DNA of 64,000 nucleotides from Polaribacter dokdonensis (GCF_024362345.1 NZ_CP101505.1:2067501-2131500), one strand, 5' to 3'; shown: positions 44,965-54,818, numbered from the stretch's first letter. Notes: a model not told the origin generated them from the letters alone. A program made the numbers and translations.

Positions 44965-45900
44965 TTAAGTATTTACTACAAAATTTATTGCTTTGTTAAT
45001 AATACTAAAAGTTACTTTATTAGTACCAATTAGTTCTCCATCAGCTTGTATATAAGTATCAGTATTGCTAGATTCTATGGTTATTTTAGAACTTTTATAG
45101 GTAGATATTTCTTTTAATTTATGAAGAGAACCTTTAAATAACTTATTGATATTTAATAATATAGTAATTATTTTAAGATTTTTTGCAATGGTAATATCGA
45201 ATAAACCATCTGAAGGATCTACATTATTGGTAAACTGTAAACCACCACCAGCATATTTACAAATACCTACAATGGTTAATAACGATTTTGTTTCTATAAT
45301 TTTATCATCAACAAAAATTTTAAATTTAGATGTATTGTAAGAAAACAAACTGTTAACACCAGCTAATAAATAGCCAACAGCTCCAAATTTTTTAAAATTG
45401 TTTAGTTTGTATATTACATATCCATCAAAACCTAAACCAGCTAAATTTACAAAATAATCTACAGTATTATTTGCTGTTTCACACAAACCTACATCTTGTA
45501 AAGTTGTTGAATTTTTCTTTATAATTCTTACAGCTTCTGTAGTGTTATTTGGAATATTATAGGTCTTTACCCAATCGTTTCCAGTACCAATAGGAATTAC
45601 GCCAATAGTTATATCAGAAGTTTTTACGTATGTTTGCAGCATAATACCATTAACTACATGATGTAGTGTACCATCTCCACCTACAGAAATAATTTTTCTA
45701 AATCCTTTTTGAATGGCCTGTTGTACCAACTCAATCTCATGTTTAGAGAATGCTGTAAAAGCAAAAGAATAACTAATATTATTTAGTGATAATTGCGTTT
45801 TAATTTCTTTCCACTGTTTGTTAAAAACCTTGTTTCCTGCAGTAGGATTTGCAATTATAAACCAAGAATTTTCATCAGTTTGATTGATGAATTCAGACAT
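44965..45900 (-). CDS. Diacylglycerol kinase/lipid kinase family protein (YegS-like)
   Basis: Phosphorylates a lipid alcohol such as diacylglycerol or sphingosine-like compounds. Contains IIANPTAGNKVF (15-26), the glycine-rich nucleotide loop SVGGDGTLHHVVNG (72-85) and IPIGTGNDWVKTYNIP (about 115-130), the three family motifs. 311 residues is normal. Divergent from rnr. Confidence 0.9.
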   Translation of the reverse strand: MSEFINQTDENSWFIIANPTAGNKVFNKQWKEIKTQLSLNNISYSFAFTAFSKHEIELVQQAIQKGFRKIISVGGDGTLHHVVNGIMLQTYVKTSDITIGVIPIGTGNDWVKTYNIPNNTTEAVRIIKKNSTTLQDVGLCETANNTVDYFVNLAGLGFDGYVIYKLNNFKKFGAVGYLLAGVNSLFSYNTSKFKIFVDDKIIETKSLLTIVGICKYAGGGLQFTNNVDPSDGLFDITIAKNLKIITILLNINKLFKGSLHKLKEISTYKSSKITIESSNTDTYIQADGELIGTNKVTFSIINKAINFVVNT

Positions 45901-46012
45901 AAAATATAGAATTAAAAAACTTCAAAGTACAAAATTGAATTATAATAGTTTGTTAACCTAACTAAAGTGAAATAATTAGTATTTTGGTAATTATAATAAT
46001 AGAAAAAAATTA

Positions 46013-48232
46013 ATGACAAGAAAGAAAAGAAAAATCTTTAAGAAGAAAGGAAAAGTCATCAAAGATTTAACAAGAAATATATTTAAAATATTAAACGAAG
46101 ACAGTAGTAAGTTTTACAATTACAAACAAATAGCATCTAAATTAAATGTTTCAGATACTGATGGTAAAACTCAAATTTTAAAAAAATTAGCCGAGTTAAA
46201 AGCGAATAAAAAAATTAAAGAAATTGATAGAGGTAAATTTCAAATTAATGAAGATAGAAAATATTCTATAGGTACTTTAGATATTACATCTAATGGAAAT
46301 GGATATTTTGTAACTGATGATTATGAGAATGATATATTTATACCAAACATTAATCTAGGTAAAGGTTTACATGGAGATGTGGTAAGAGCTTATGTTTATA
46401 AACGTAAAAGAAGTCATAAATTAGAGGCAGATGTTGTAGAAGTTATAGAAAGAGCTAAAACAGAATTTGTTGGGGTATTACAAAAAAGTAAAAACTTTGG
46501 TTTTGTAATCTGTGATAATCATAAAATGTATGCAGACATTTTTATTTCGCAAAATAAAATGAATGGTGCAGAACATGGAGATAAAGTGCAAGCAACCATT
46601 TCTGATTGGCCAGAAAATTCTAAAAATCCGTTTGGAAAAATTACCACAGTTCTTGGTAAACCTGGTGATCATAATACAGAAATGCATTCTATTCTTTTAG
46701 AATACGATTTACCTTATGAATTTGAACCAGAAGTAGAAAAAGAAGCACAAGATTTACCAATAGAAATAACAGATAAGGAAATTGCTAAACGTAGAGATAT
46801 GAGAAACGATTTAACGTTTACCATAGACCCTAAAGATGCAAAAGATTTTGATGATGCATTGTCCTTTACAAAATTAGAAAATGGTAATTATGAAATTGGT
46901 ATTCATATTGCAGATGTTTCTCATTATTTACAACCAAAAACTATTTTAGATGATGAAGCTTATGATAGAGCAACATCTGTATATTTAGTTGATAGAGTTG
47001 TACCAATGTTACCAGAAATGTTAAGTAATGGTGTTTGTTCATTAAGACCAAATGAAGAAAAATTAACCTTTTCTGCTGTTTTTGAAATTAACGAAAAAGC
47101 ACAGATTAAAAATCAGTGGTTTGGAAGAACAGTTACCTATTCAGATCAACGATTTGCCTATGAAGAAGCCCAACATATTATAGAAAATTGTAAACTTACA
47201 GAAGAAGTAAAACCATTTACAATGCCTGTAGATATTTCTATAATAGATGCTGCTTACGAAGTAAAGGCTGAAGTTGTAGAAGCAACATTACAATTAGATA
47301 AATTAGCTAAAATTCTACGTAAAAAACGTATGAAACAAGGTGCTATTTCTTTTGATAGAGTAGAGGTAAAATTCAATTTAGATGAAGAAGCAAATCCTGT
47401 AGGTGTATTCTTTAAGAGTTCTAAAGACGCTAATAAATTAATTGAAGAATTTATGTTATTAGCCAATAGAAAAGTAGCAGAATATATTGGTAGTAAACAA
47501 GGTAAACCTTCTAATAAAACGTTTATTTATAGGGTTCATGATGAGCCAGATATAGAAAAATTAGCTTCGTTACAAAATATTATTAGCAAGTTTGGTTACA
47601 AAATTAATACAGATACAAAAGAATCAACATCAGAATCTTTAAATCAGTTATTAAATGATGTACAAGGTAAAGCAGAATCTAATATGATAGAAACTTTAGC
47701 TATTAGATCTATGTCTAAAGCTGTGTATACAACTCACAATATTGGTCATTATGGTTTAGCTTTTGATTATTACAGCCATTTTACATCACCTATTAGACGT
47801 TATCCAGATGTAATGACCCATAGATTATTGCAACATTATTTAGATGGAGGAGAAAGCCCAAAAGCAGATCCTTATGAAGAAAAATGTAAGCATTCTTCTA
47901 AAAGAGAAGAATTAGCCTCTAAAGCAGAACGTTCATCAATAAAATACATGCAGGTTAAATACATGCAAGATCATAAAGATGAAGTTTTTGAAGGTGTAAT
48001 TACAGGAGTTACTGAATGGGGTATTTATGTAGAAATCACTAAAAATAAATGTGAAGGAATGGTTAGAATTAGAGATATAAAAAGTGATTATTATATTTTT
48101 GATGAAGATCAATATGCAATTGTAGGTCAGTCTACAAAACACATGTATCAATTAGGTGATGATGTAAAAGTGCAAGTAAAAAAGACAGATTTAGAGCGTA
48201 AACATCTAGATTTTAATTTAATAGAAGACTAA
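46013..48232 (+). CDS. rnr: Ribonuclease R
   Basis: Processive 3'-5' exoribonuclease that degrades structured RNA. 739 residues in the order: N-terminal helix-turn-helix (TRNIFKILNEDSSKFYNYKQ), two cold-shock-like OB domains, catalytic RNB domain with DPKDAKDFDDALSF (metal-binding aspartates, about residue 270-283), and C-terminal S1 domain (EGVITGVTEWGIYVEITKNK). A basic N-terminal stretch (MTRKKRKIFKKKGKV) assists RNA binding. Followed by the YbjQ-family gene after 11 bp. Confidence 0.95.
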   Translation: MTRKKRKIFKKKGKVIKDLTRNIFKILNEDSSKFYNYKQIASKLNVSDTDGKTQILKKLAELKANKKIKEIDRGKFQINEDRKYSIGTLDITSNGNGYFVTDDYENDIFIPNINLGKGLHGDVVRAYVYKRKRSHKLEADVVEVIERAKTEFVGVLQKSKNFGFVICDNHKMYADIFISQNKMNGAEHGDKVQATISDWPENSKNPFGKITTVLGKPGDHNTEMHSILLEYDLPYEFEPEVEKEAQDLPIEITDKEIAKRRDMRNDLTFTIDPKDAKDFDDALSFTKLENGNYEIGIHIADVSHYLQPKTILDDEAYDRATSVYLVDRVVPMLPEMLSNGVCSLRPNEEKLTFSAVFEINEKAQIKNQWFGRTVTYSDQRFAYEEAQHIIENCKLTEEVKPFTMPVDISIIDAAYEVKAEVVEATLQLDKLAKILRKKRMKQGAISFDRVEVKFNLDEEANPVGVFFKSSKDANKLIEEFMLLANRKVAEYIGSKQGKPSNKTFIYRVHDEPDIEKLASLQNIISKFGYKINTDTKESTSESLNQLLNDVQGKAESNMIETLAIRSMSKAVYTTHNIGHYGLAFDYYSHFTSPIRRYPDVMTHRLLQHYLDGGESPKADPYEEKCKHSSKREELASKAERSSIKYMQVKYMQDHKDEVFEGVITGVTEWGIYVEITKNKCEGMVRIRDIKSDYYIFDEDQYAIVGQSTKHMYQLGDDVKVQVKKTDLERKHLDFNLIED

Positions 48233-48243
48233 TTGTAAAGAGT

Positions 48244-48567
48244 ATGATTTTAACAACAACAAATAATATAGAGAACTTTAAAATTGTAGATTATTTAGGT
48301 ATTGTAACTGGCACAGCTTACGATTCTAGTTATTCTTCAAATGGTAAAAAAATGTCTTTTACAGATATGTTTAGCATGGCTAAATATAGAGAAATGTATA
48401 CTTTAGGTTTAGAAGGCATTAAAGAAAAGGCGTTTCAAGACTTAAAAGACAATGCTACAAAGTTAGGTGCAAATGCAGTGGTTGGTATTCAAATAGATGT
48501 AGAACCCTTAGCAAACTCTGCTACTTTGTTGGTTTCTATAACTGGTACAGCAGTTAAGGTGCAATAA
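48244..48567 (+). CDS. YbjQ/UPF0145 family protein
   Basis: 107-residue protein with the family's conserved beta-alpha pattern: LGIVTGTAYDSS, AREKAFQDLKDNA-like helix (KEKAFQDLKDNATKLGANAVVGIQIDVE) and final strands SATLLVSITGTAVKV. The family is sometimes called heavy-metal-binding because of sequence features; no function is proved. Probably co-transcribed with rnr. Confidence 0.87.
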   Translation: MILTTTNNIENFKIVDYLGIVTGTAYDSSYSSNGKKMSFTDMFSMAKYREMYTLGLEGIKEKAFQDLKDNATKLGANAVVGIQIDVEPLANSATLLVSITGTAVKVQ

Positions 48568-48656
48568 ATAGAGTTTAATTACAATATATTTTATTATTTA
48601 GCATTATATAATTTATATATTACTTATTTAAAATGAGTAAAATCAAACTTTAGAAA

Positions 48657-49346
48657 ATGAAGAAATACATAAGTTTATTCTTACTATGTTGTAGTTTATC
48701 AGTTTTTGCACAAACTACAATAACTAAGAATCTAGGAGATTATACTACCCTAAAAGTATATAATGGTATTGAGTTAGAGTTGATAAAATCAACAGAATCT
48801 AAATTGGTGATTACAGGTAATAAATCTGAAATGGTTACCGTAAAAAATATAGATAATACTTTAAAAATTACACTACCCTTTTCTATTAAACCAGAAAATA
48901 ATAGTGCTAATGGAGAAGTTTTGGTAAAGTTATATTATGTAAATCCAATTGCTGTTATTGATGCTAATGAAGGTGCAACAATAACAGGTAAAGAAATTAA
49001 GCAAGATAAGTTAGAGGTTAATTCTCAAGAAAGAGCATTTATCAATTTAGTTTTAGATGTAAAACATTTAGAGGTAAGAGCTTCATCTGGAGGAATTATT
49101 AAACTTTCTGGTACTACTAAAAACCAAGATGTTACTGTAGATCTATATGGTATTTACAATGGTTATGCTTTAACTGCATCATCAAATACAACTGTAAATG
49201 CTGGTACAGGAGCTAAAGCAGAAGTTTCTGCAGGAGAAACTCTAAAAGCTAAAGTTAGTTTTGGAGGTTCTATTTTTTACAAAGGAAATCCTGAAGTGTT
49301 AAAAGACAAAAAAGTAGTGGGTGGTATTATTCAAAAAAGAAATTAA
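48657..49346 (+). CDS. Exported head-GIN (DUF2807) domain protein
   Basis: Signal peptide (MKKYISLFLLCCSLSVFA) and about 200 residues of repeated short beta strands, with the typical DUF2807 pattern of alternate beta-helix rungs (GDYTTLKVYNGIELELIKS, ATITGKEIKQDKLEVNSQERAFI, SSGGIIKLSGTTKNQDVTV). Probably a surface or periplasmic adhesin-like beta solenoid. Function unknown. Single gene, 42 bp before tatA. Confidence 0.85.
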   Translation: MKKYISLFLLCCSLSVFAQTTITKNLGDYTTLKVYNGIELELIKSTESKLVITGNKSEMVTVKNIDNTLKITLPFSIKPENNSANGEVLVKLYYVNPIAVIDANEGATITGKEIKQDKLEVNSQERAFINLVLDVKHLEVRASSGGIIKLSGTTKNQDVTVDLYGIYNGYALTASSNTTVNAGTGAKAEVSAGETLKAKVSFGGSIFYKGNPEVLKDKKVVGGIIQKRN

Positions 49347-49360
49347 TAAAAACCTTTTTG

Positions 49361-49368
49361 TATCTTTG
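49361..49368 (+). promoter_or_regulatory. -7 promoter element of tatA
   Basis: TATCTTTG, exact match to TAnnTTTG, 20 bp upstream of the tatA ATG. -33 not obvious. Confidence 0.5.
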
Positions 49369-49388
49369 CAGTAATAAATAATAACTAA

Positions 49389-49577
49389 ATGATGAGTTTA
49401 TATACTTTTTTAGCAATACCTGGAGGTTACTCAATAATATTAATTGTTGTAGTGGTTTTATTACTTTTTGGAGGTAAAAAAATACCTGAATTAATGAAAG
49501 GTTTAGGTGGTGGTATTAAGGAGTTTAAAAAAGCTTCTAAAGACGAAAACGAAGAAAAATTAGAAGAAAAGAAATAA
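49389..49577 (+). CDS. tatA: Sec-independent protein translocase TatA
   Basis: 62-residue subunit of the twin-arginine translocase, forming the translocation pore for folded proteins. One N-terminal transmembrane helix ([22 protein letters not shown], residues about 15-36, part quoted) followed by the amphipathic helix ([17 protein letters not shown]) and a charged tail. The [10 protein letters not shown] hinge is standard. tatC is not in the window. ATG 49392 is an alternative start. Terminator follows. Confidence 0.93.
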   Translation: MMSLYTFLAIPGGYSIILIVVVVLLLFGGKKIPELMKGLGGGIKEFKKASKDENEEKLEEKK

Positions 49578-49599
49578 TTTACTTTTTTCTATTACAATA

Positions 49600-49638
49600 A
49601 AAAGCTCTATTCAAACGAATAGAGCTTTTCTTTTTTTT
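49600..49638 (+). terminator. Intrinsic terminator of tatA
   Basis: Perfect 13-bp stem AAAAGCTCTATTC (49600-49612) / GAATAGAGCTTTT (49617-49629) with AAAC loop and a following T-run (49631-49638). Confidence 0.93.
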
Positions 49639-49753
49639 AATTAAAATCCCCCAATTTTAATTTTGTCAAATATAACATACTATCTTAAAGTATAGTATAT
49701 TTTGTTACTAAATGGTGAATTTTATACGTTTTTGGGATAAATGGGAAACCTTT

Positions 49754-50635
49754 TTACTTAATTAAACCTAATAAAGACTTTTTACTAAAGTTTCTAGAAA
49801 CTGGTATTTGATGAGGGATAAGGCTAGATTCTAATAAATAACCTCTTGCATTACCTTTAATTCCGTTAATATATTTGGTGTTAATAATGTACGATTTATG
49901 GCATCTAATAATTGTAGGGTATTCCTCTAAATTTTCTACAATTTTAGTTAATGTAACTCTTAAAATTTTTTCTTTAAGTTCACCTTTATTGTTTTTTATA
50001 AAAAAACTAGCATAATTTCCTTGCGATGTTATGTACACTAAATCTTCAATAAAGAATATTAAACTCTCTTTCATGTTATCAGATTTTAGCATTATTTTAT
50101 TAGGTACTGTTGGTTTTATCTCAACTTCTTTTTGGTTTTTGATAGCTGTAATTTCTTCGGCTTTTTTCTCTCTACGAAGCCTAACCATTTTTTCATTAAA
50201 GAAAACTCCAAAAAGTATAGGAATGTCACCAACTAAAAAAGTATAAAAAATAAAAGCTATATATTCTATATGCTCTATGTCTTTATCAGCCTTAAATATT
50301 TTTCCATAATACCATAAAATAGTTCCAATACTGAATAATCCTAAAACAGTTATTAGTATGCTTTTACCTATTGTCCAATTATCTTCCTTAAAGTACTTTT
50401 TAAAGATTAAAGGTGGTACAACTAAAGTAATAAAAGTACCTAAAAATGTAATAAGACCAATACTAGAGGTATATTCTAGTAAATATTCTTTAAAACTGTA
50501 TAAAGTAAAAGGTTGAAATGTGTAAAGGAAGAGAAACACAAATAATCCATAAACTAAACTTATTTTAAACTTAAATTTAGTTGATGGATTATAGTAATAA
50601 GGAGTTGCAAGCCAATTTTTTAGATTTGCAATCAT
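49754..50635 (-). CDS. Membrane-anchored LytTR-domain transcriptional regulator
   Basis: Four predicted transmembrane helices in the first ~150 residues (VYGLFVFLFLYTFQPF, GLITFLGTFITLVVPPLIF, ILITVLGLFSIGTILWYYG and IAFIFYTFLVGDIPILFGV) and a C-terminal LytTR DNA-binding domain (about 190-293: EDLVYITSQGNYASFFIKN, TIIRCHKSYIINTKYI, IPVSRNFSKKSLL). There is no receiver domain. LytTR domains bind promoters of many accessory functions; being bound to the membrane it could respond to a lipid or partner signal. Downstream of the band-7 gene (10 bp), probably one unit. Confidence 0.87.
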   Translation of the reverse strand: MIANLKNWLATPYYYNPSTKFKFKISLVYGLFVFLFLYTFQPFTLYSFKEYLLEYTSSIGLITFLGTFITLVVPPLIFKKYFKEDNWTIGKSILITVLGLFSIGTILWYYGKIFKADKDIEHIEYIAFIFYTFLVGDIPILFGVFFNEKMVRLRREKKAEEITAIKNQKEVEIKPTVPNKIMLKSDNMKESLIFFIEDLVYITSQGNYASFFIKNNKGELKEKILRVTLTKIVENLEEYPTIIRCHKSYIINTKYINGIKGNARGYLLESSLIPHQIPVSRNFSKKSLLGLIK

Positions 50636-50645
50636 TTTAATTTGT

Positions 50646-51572
50646 TTACTTATCTAGTTTTTTAGGTTTCGCATTTTTCATAGCTTCACCTATTTGGTTA
50701 CTTGCAGTAAAACTAGCAACCATGTCATTTAACATTTGACTACCTGCTTGTGGTGAATTTGGTAATAAAATTAAATTACTGTTGGTTTCTTGTCCTATAG
50801 ACTGTAAAGTATCATAATGTTGTGTTACTACAATTAAAGCAGATGCTTCTTGACTGTTAATACCCACTTTATTTAAAACTTCTACAGATTCTTCTAAACC
50901 ACGTGCAATTTCTCTTCTTTGGTCTGCAATACCTTGTCCTTGTAAACGCTTGCTTTCAGCCTCTGCTTTTGCGCGTTCTACAATTAAAATACGTTGTGCA
51001 TCACCCTCAAATTGAGCAGCTGTCTTTTCTCTATCTGCAGCATTAATTCTGTTCATTGCAGCTTTTACTTGAGCATCTGGATCTATATCTGTTACTAAGG
51101 TTTTTATGATATCAAACCCATAATCAGACATATACTCTTGTAATTCTCTTTTTACAGCTATTGCAATATCGTCTTTTTTAACAAAAACGTCATCTAATTT
51201 CATTTTTGGAACCTCTGCTCTTACAACATCAAATACAAATGATGTAATTTGTTCATGAGGATAATCTAACTTATAAAAAGCATCATATACCTTATCTCTA
51301 ATAACCATGTATTGTACAGAAACTTTTAGTTTAACAAATACATCATCTAAAGTTTTAGTTTCTATAATAACATCTAATTGCTGAATTTTTAAACTTACTC
51401 TACCAGCAACTTTATCTACTAGAGGAATTTTAAGCTGTAAACCAGATTGTCTTATGGAACTAAAACGTCCAAAACGCTCTATAATAGCAGCAGTTTGTTG
51501 TTTTACTAGAAAGAAAGAGGCAAAGAAAATTATAAATAGAAATACAATAAAAATAATAGCTAATGGATTCAT
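50646..51572 (-). CDS. SPFH/band 7 (stomatin-like) membrane protein
   Basis: 308 residues: an N-terminal helix anchor (AIIFIVFLFIIFFASFFLV), then the band-7 domain (QQTAAIIERFGRFSSIRQSG to TDIDPDAQVKAAMNRINAADR) and a helical tail (RAKAEAESKRLQGQGIADQRRE) that drives oligomerisation. Stomatin-like proteins form scaffolds in membrane microdomains. ATG 51572 (MNPLAIIF) is used because the further-upstream 25 residues have no coding features. It precedes the LytTR regulator gene by 10 bp. Confidence 0.9.
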   Translation of the reverse strand: MNPLAIIFIVFLFIIFFASFFLVKQQTAAIIERFGRFSSIRQSGLQLKIPLVDKVAGRVSLKIQQLDVIIETKTLDDVFVKLKVSVQYMVIRDKVYDAFYKLDYPHEQITSFVFDVVRAEVPKMKLDDVFVKKDDIAIAVKRELQEYMSDYGFDIIKTLVTDIDPDAQVKAAMNRINAADREKTAAQFEGDAQRILIVERAKAEAESKRLQGQGIADQRREIARGLEESVEVLNKVGINSQEASALIVVTQHYDTLQSIGQETNSNLILLPNSPQAGSQMLNDMVASFTASNQIGEAMKNAKPKKLDK

Positions 51573-51684
51573 AGGTTGGTTTTTAAGAGTTAATAAAGAG
51601 ATATGTAAATATACTGATTTTAAGCAGTTATTTATTGGACGCAACAATTTTTAAATTGTTACACTTTAAATATTGAATTTTAAT

Positions 51685-51719
51685 AAAAAACCCTGAATAT
51701 CAATTATTCAGGGTTTTTT
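51685..51719 (-). terminator. Intrinsic terminator of the 51721-53792 unit
   Basis: Stem CCCTGAATA (51691-51699) / TATTCAGGG (51705-51713), extended by A-run/T-run pairing. On the minus strand it lies immediately after the stop at 51721, with a T-run. Confidence 0.9.
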
Positions 51720-51720
51720 A

Positions 51721-52269
51721 TTATTCTTTTTTTTCTTCATCCTTAGGAAAAACTTTGTACATTTTTCGATTGAATTTTAGCCACTTTTTATATTGTTTTT
51801 CAGATAAAAGTTCTTTTATAGATTTATCAAAAGCTCTGTCTTTAACTTTTAAGGCTTCAGATATAGGCGTAAGATTTTTAACCATGGTTTGCTGTACTTT
51901 AGTTCTGTCTGAAAAATCGCCATTTTTCTGAGCGTTTTTCTGGAAATTTTCCATCATTTCTTTAGTACTTTTTAATGTAAAGCTGTTAATACGTCTAATA
52001 TCTTTAATTTCTCTATTGTACTTTTTTAATAAGTTAGAAAACTTTTTACCTTCTTCTGAAGATAATTTAATACTCGACTTTTTTGCTGCTTTTTCTATAT
52101 CATAAATAACAATACCTAAGTATTTTTCTACTTGAAAATTAGGTTCTGGAGCTTTTCTAGGAGTTTGGTTCATCTGACTTTGACGACTATTTCTCATTCC
52201 TCCTCTGTTTAGCTGACTATGAGCTAAAAAGCTTGTTAATAACGTAAGTACTAAAAGATATTTTTTCAT
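51721..52269 (-). CDS. Exported helical protein (Spy/CpxP-like)
   Basis: Signal peptide (MKKYLLVLTLLTSFLAHSQ) then a Gln/Asn/Arg-rich segment and an all-helical basic body (SSIKLSSEEGKKFSNLLKKY; FDKSIKELLSEKQYKKWLKF). The pattern of helices with paired charged and hydrophobic residues recalls the Spy/CpxP periplasmic chaperone group, but the LTxxQ motifs are weak (LLSEKQYKKW). Overlaps gltX by 1 bp (TAATG) and is probably co-transcribed. Role unknown. Confidence 0.75.
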   Translation of the reverse strand: MKKYLLVLTLLTSFLAHSQLNRGGMRNSRQSQMNQTPRKAPEPNFQVEKYLGIVIYDIEKAAKKSSIKLSSEEGKKFSNLLKKYNREIKDIRRINSFTLKSTKEMMENFQKNAQKNGDFSDRTKVQQTMVKNLTPISEALKVKDRAFDKSIKELLSEKQYKKWLKFNRKMYKVFPKDEEKKE

Positions 52270-53792
52270 TATGATAATTTTTCTATTGCGTTTGTAATTC
52301 TTTGCATAGTTTCATCTTTGCCAATCATTGCTATAATATCAAACAAATGAGGGCCTGCTAATTTACCAACTAAACTTAAACGTAAAGGTTGCATTACCTT
52401 ACCAAAACCAATTTCCTTGCCAGAAATCCATTCTTTAATAACTTTTTCTGTATTTTCTGATGAAAAATCTTCAATATTAGCAATTACAGCATTTAATTCT
52501 TGCATTAATGCACCTGTATCTGCTTTCCAATTTTTCTTGCTGGCTTTAGCATCATACTCTGTTGGAGTTTGAAAAAAGAAATGAGATAAATCCCAAAAAT
52601 CTTCCACAAAAACAGCTCTTTCTTTAATAGCTGAAACTACTTTTTGTACAAAAGCTTCCTCTTTGTTAATTCCTTTTTCTGCTAAAATAGTTAAATATAA
52701 AGAAGTTAATTCAGCATCACTTTTTTGTTGCATGTATTGCTGTTGAAACCATTTTGTTTTATCTGGGTTAAATTTGGCTCCAGATTTACTAACTCTTTTC
52801 AAATCGAATTCATTAATCAATTCTTCTAAAGAAAATATTTCTTGCTCTGTTCCAGGATTCCATCCTAAGAAAGCCAACATATTAACAACTGCTTCAGAAA
52901 AATAACCATCTTCTTTATAACCACGCGAAACTTCGTTGGTTTTTTCGTTAGTATAGGCTAATGGAAATACTGGGAAACCTAATTTATCTCCATCTCTTTT
53001 ACTTAATTTACCTTTACCAACTGGTTTTAAAATTAATGGTAAATGTGCAAATTTAGGTGCTTGCCAATCAAAAGCTCTGTATAATAAAACATGTAAAGCC
53101 ATAGATGGTAGCCATTCTTCACCACGAATTACATGACTAATTTCCATTAGATGATCATCTACAATATTTGCTAAATGATAGGTTGGCATTCCATCACTTT
53201 TGAATAGAATTTTATCATCTAAGGTGTTAGTATCAATAGAAATTTTACCACGAATTTCATCTTCCATTTCTAAAGTTTCATCTTGTGGACTTTTAAAACG
53301 GATTACGTAATTCTCTCCTGAATTAATTTTTTCTTGTACATCTTCTTCAGATAAAACTAAAGAATTTACCAAACGTCCTTTTTCACGATTGTGCCAATTG
53401 TAAATAAACGTTTTACCTTCTGATTCATACCCTTTTCTGTGTGCATCTAATTGTTCTGAGGTATCAAAAGCATAATATGCCCAGCCTTTTTCTAAAAGAA
53501 TATCTGCGTATTTCTTATATAAGTTTTTACGTTCAGATTGTCTGTAAGGACCAAATTTTTCGTTTTTATTAATACCTTCATCATAAGGAATATTACACCA
53601 GTTTAGAGCATCAATTATATATTTTTCTGCATTGGCTACATACCTATTTTGGTCTGTATCTTCTATTCTTAAAACAAAAGTTCCATTGTGTTTTTTAGCA
53701 AATAAATAGTTGTATAGAGCTGTTCTTACACCTCCAATATGTAAAGGTCCTGTTGGGCTTGGTGCAAAACGCACACGAACATTAGATTCCAT
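52269..53792 (-). CDS. gltX: Glutamate-tRNA ligase
   Basis: Class I aminoacyl-tRNA synthetase: HIGH-equivalent FAPSPTGPLHIGGVRTAL near the start and KMSKS-equivalent GKGKLSKRDGDKLGF. 507 residues from ATG 53792 (MESNVRVRFAPSP); an in-frame upstream extension of 50 hydrophobic residues is not part of the family. Discriminating (Glu) type, with tRNA-binding C-terminal helical domain. First gene of a two-gene unit with the following exported protein. Confidence 0.96.
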   Translation of the reverse strand: MESNVRVRFAPSPTGPLHIGGVRTALYNYLFAKKHNGTFVLRIEDTDQNRYVANAEKYIIDALNWCNIPYDEGINKNEKFGPYRQSERKNLYKKYADILLEKGWAYYAFDTSEQLDAHRKGYESEGKTFIYNWHNREKGRLVNSLVLSEEDVQEKINSGENYVIRFKSPQDETLEMEDEIRGKISIDTNTLDDKILFKSDGMPTYHLANIVDDHLMEISHVIRGEEWLPSMALHVLLYRAFDWQAPKFAHLPLILKPVGKGKLSKRDGDKLGFPVFPLAYTNEKTNEVSRGYKEDGYFSEAVVNMLAFLGWNPGTEQEIFSLEELINEFDLKRVSKSGAKFNPDKTKWFQQQYMQQKSDAELTSLYLTILAEKGINKEEAFVQKVVSAIKERAVFVEDFWDLSHFFFQTPTEYDAKASKKNWKADTGALMQELNAVIANIEDFSSENTEKVIKEWISGKEIGFGKVMQPLRLSLVGKLAGPHLFDIIAMIGKDETMQRITNAIEKLS

Positions 53793-53868
53793 TTTCTTAA
53801 ATTTAAAGTGCAAAGATACTTTTTCTAAAAAGAGAATAGAAATAAGAGAAACAAAGATTTTTATTTTC

Positions 53869-54708
53869 TTAGAAAGTCTTAAAAACACCAAAAGAAATGG
53901 CTGCTTTTTTAGGTACATTATTACCAGATAAAGCAGAGCCAAAACCAGCTGTTAAACCAAAATCGCAAAACTGTAAAATACCTTTTAACCCATAAGCCAC
54001 ATATTCTTGATCATTAACATACAAACTGTTTGCTGCATTGTTTGCTGGGAAAGAAATATCGCCATTGTTTAAAGATTGAGAAATATCTACAAAACCAATA
54101 AGCCATATAGTCTGAGTTAATTTTCTACCAATTTCTCCACCAATTTTTAAGTTAGAGCTATAATTATTGGTTCTAATATCTGCACCTATAAAAGATTGAA
54201 AGTAGTTCTTACCAAAACTTGTACCTGCCAAGAACATAGGTGTAAATGTATAGGCATCATAACCAGTTCTTATTGCTGAAGTTTCATCATAAGAACTTGT
54301 ATTTATTTCCATATTTAACTGCCCAGATAAAACCCATTTTTGTTTTAGAAAATTGTGTTTTAAACCTAGTGTAATATTACCCAAAGCAGTTTCACTAAAA
54401 CTTTGAGCGCAATTTCCCATACATAATATTGCAGGATCTACGTAGTTGTTAATATCTATTGATTTTAGAGGTACATTTACAAGTAAACTAGTTTTGTTTG
54501 TTAAACCATATTCACCATAAAATTGATAAGTTCTATCTGTAATTGTACCAGAAATCGAAAAATCTGGTTCTCCAAACATTTCAGAATAATCAGAAATAGA
54601 AGAATAAGATAGGTTTGCAAAAAAGCGTCCTTTTTCTTGTGTCCAAGGGCTTTGAGCAGTTATTTGTAAAGAAAAGAAAAGGGCAATTAAAATATAAATT
54701 GGTTTCAT
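53869..54708 (-). CDS. Outer membrane beta-barrel protein
   Basis: Signal peptide (MKPIYILIALFFSLQITAQ), then amphipathic beta strands ending in the C-terminal aromatic FGVFKTF. Strand patterns such as KGRFFANLSYSSISDY, FYGEYGLTNKTSLLVNVPL and LGNITLGLKHNF point to a 10-12 strand barrel of the kind called 'transporter' or phenol-degradation meta-pathway-like in Bacteroidota. No ligand can be assigned. It ends 76 bp before the gltX start, same strand. Confidence 0.78.
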   Translation of the reverse strand: MKPIYILIALFFSLQITAQSPWTQEKGRFFANLSYSSISDYSEMFGEPDFSISGTITDRTYQFYGEYGLTNKTSLLVNVPLKSIDINNYVDPAILCMGNCAQSFSETALGNITLGLKHNFLKQKWVLSGQLNMEINTSSYDETSAIRTGYDAYTFTPMFLAGTSFGKNYFQSFIGADIRTNNYSSNLKIGGEIGRKLTQTIWLIGFVDISQSLNNGDISFPANNAANSLYVNDQEYVAYGLKGILQFCDFGLTAGFGSALSGNNVPKKAAISFGVFKTF

Positions 54709-54818
54709 AAGTTAGTTTTATGCTGCTTTAGTTGTATTTTCTTAGAAATACTTACAAACTGTTTTAACAATTATTTGATGGTGAATCTTACCAAAAATAG
54801 TATTTTTATTTGTTGATT

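Noticed and set aside
50895..50910. CACGTG core in the band-7 gene as another parS site
   Set aside because: The bases around the core differ from the consensus in about half the flanking positions.
53793..53942. Fifty-residue N-terminal extension of gltX
   Set aside because: Glutamyl-tRNA synthetases start directly before the FAPSPTG motif, and the extension overlaps the end of the neighbouring gene.
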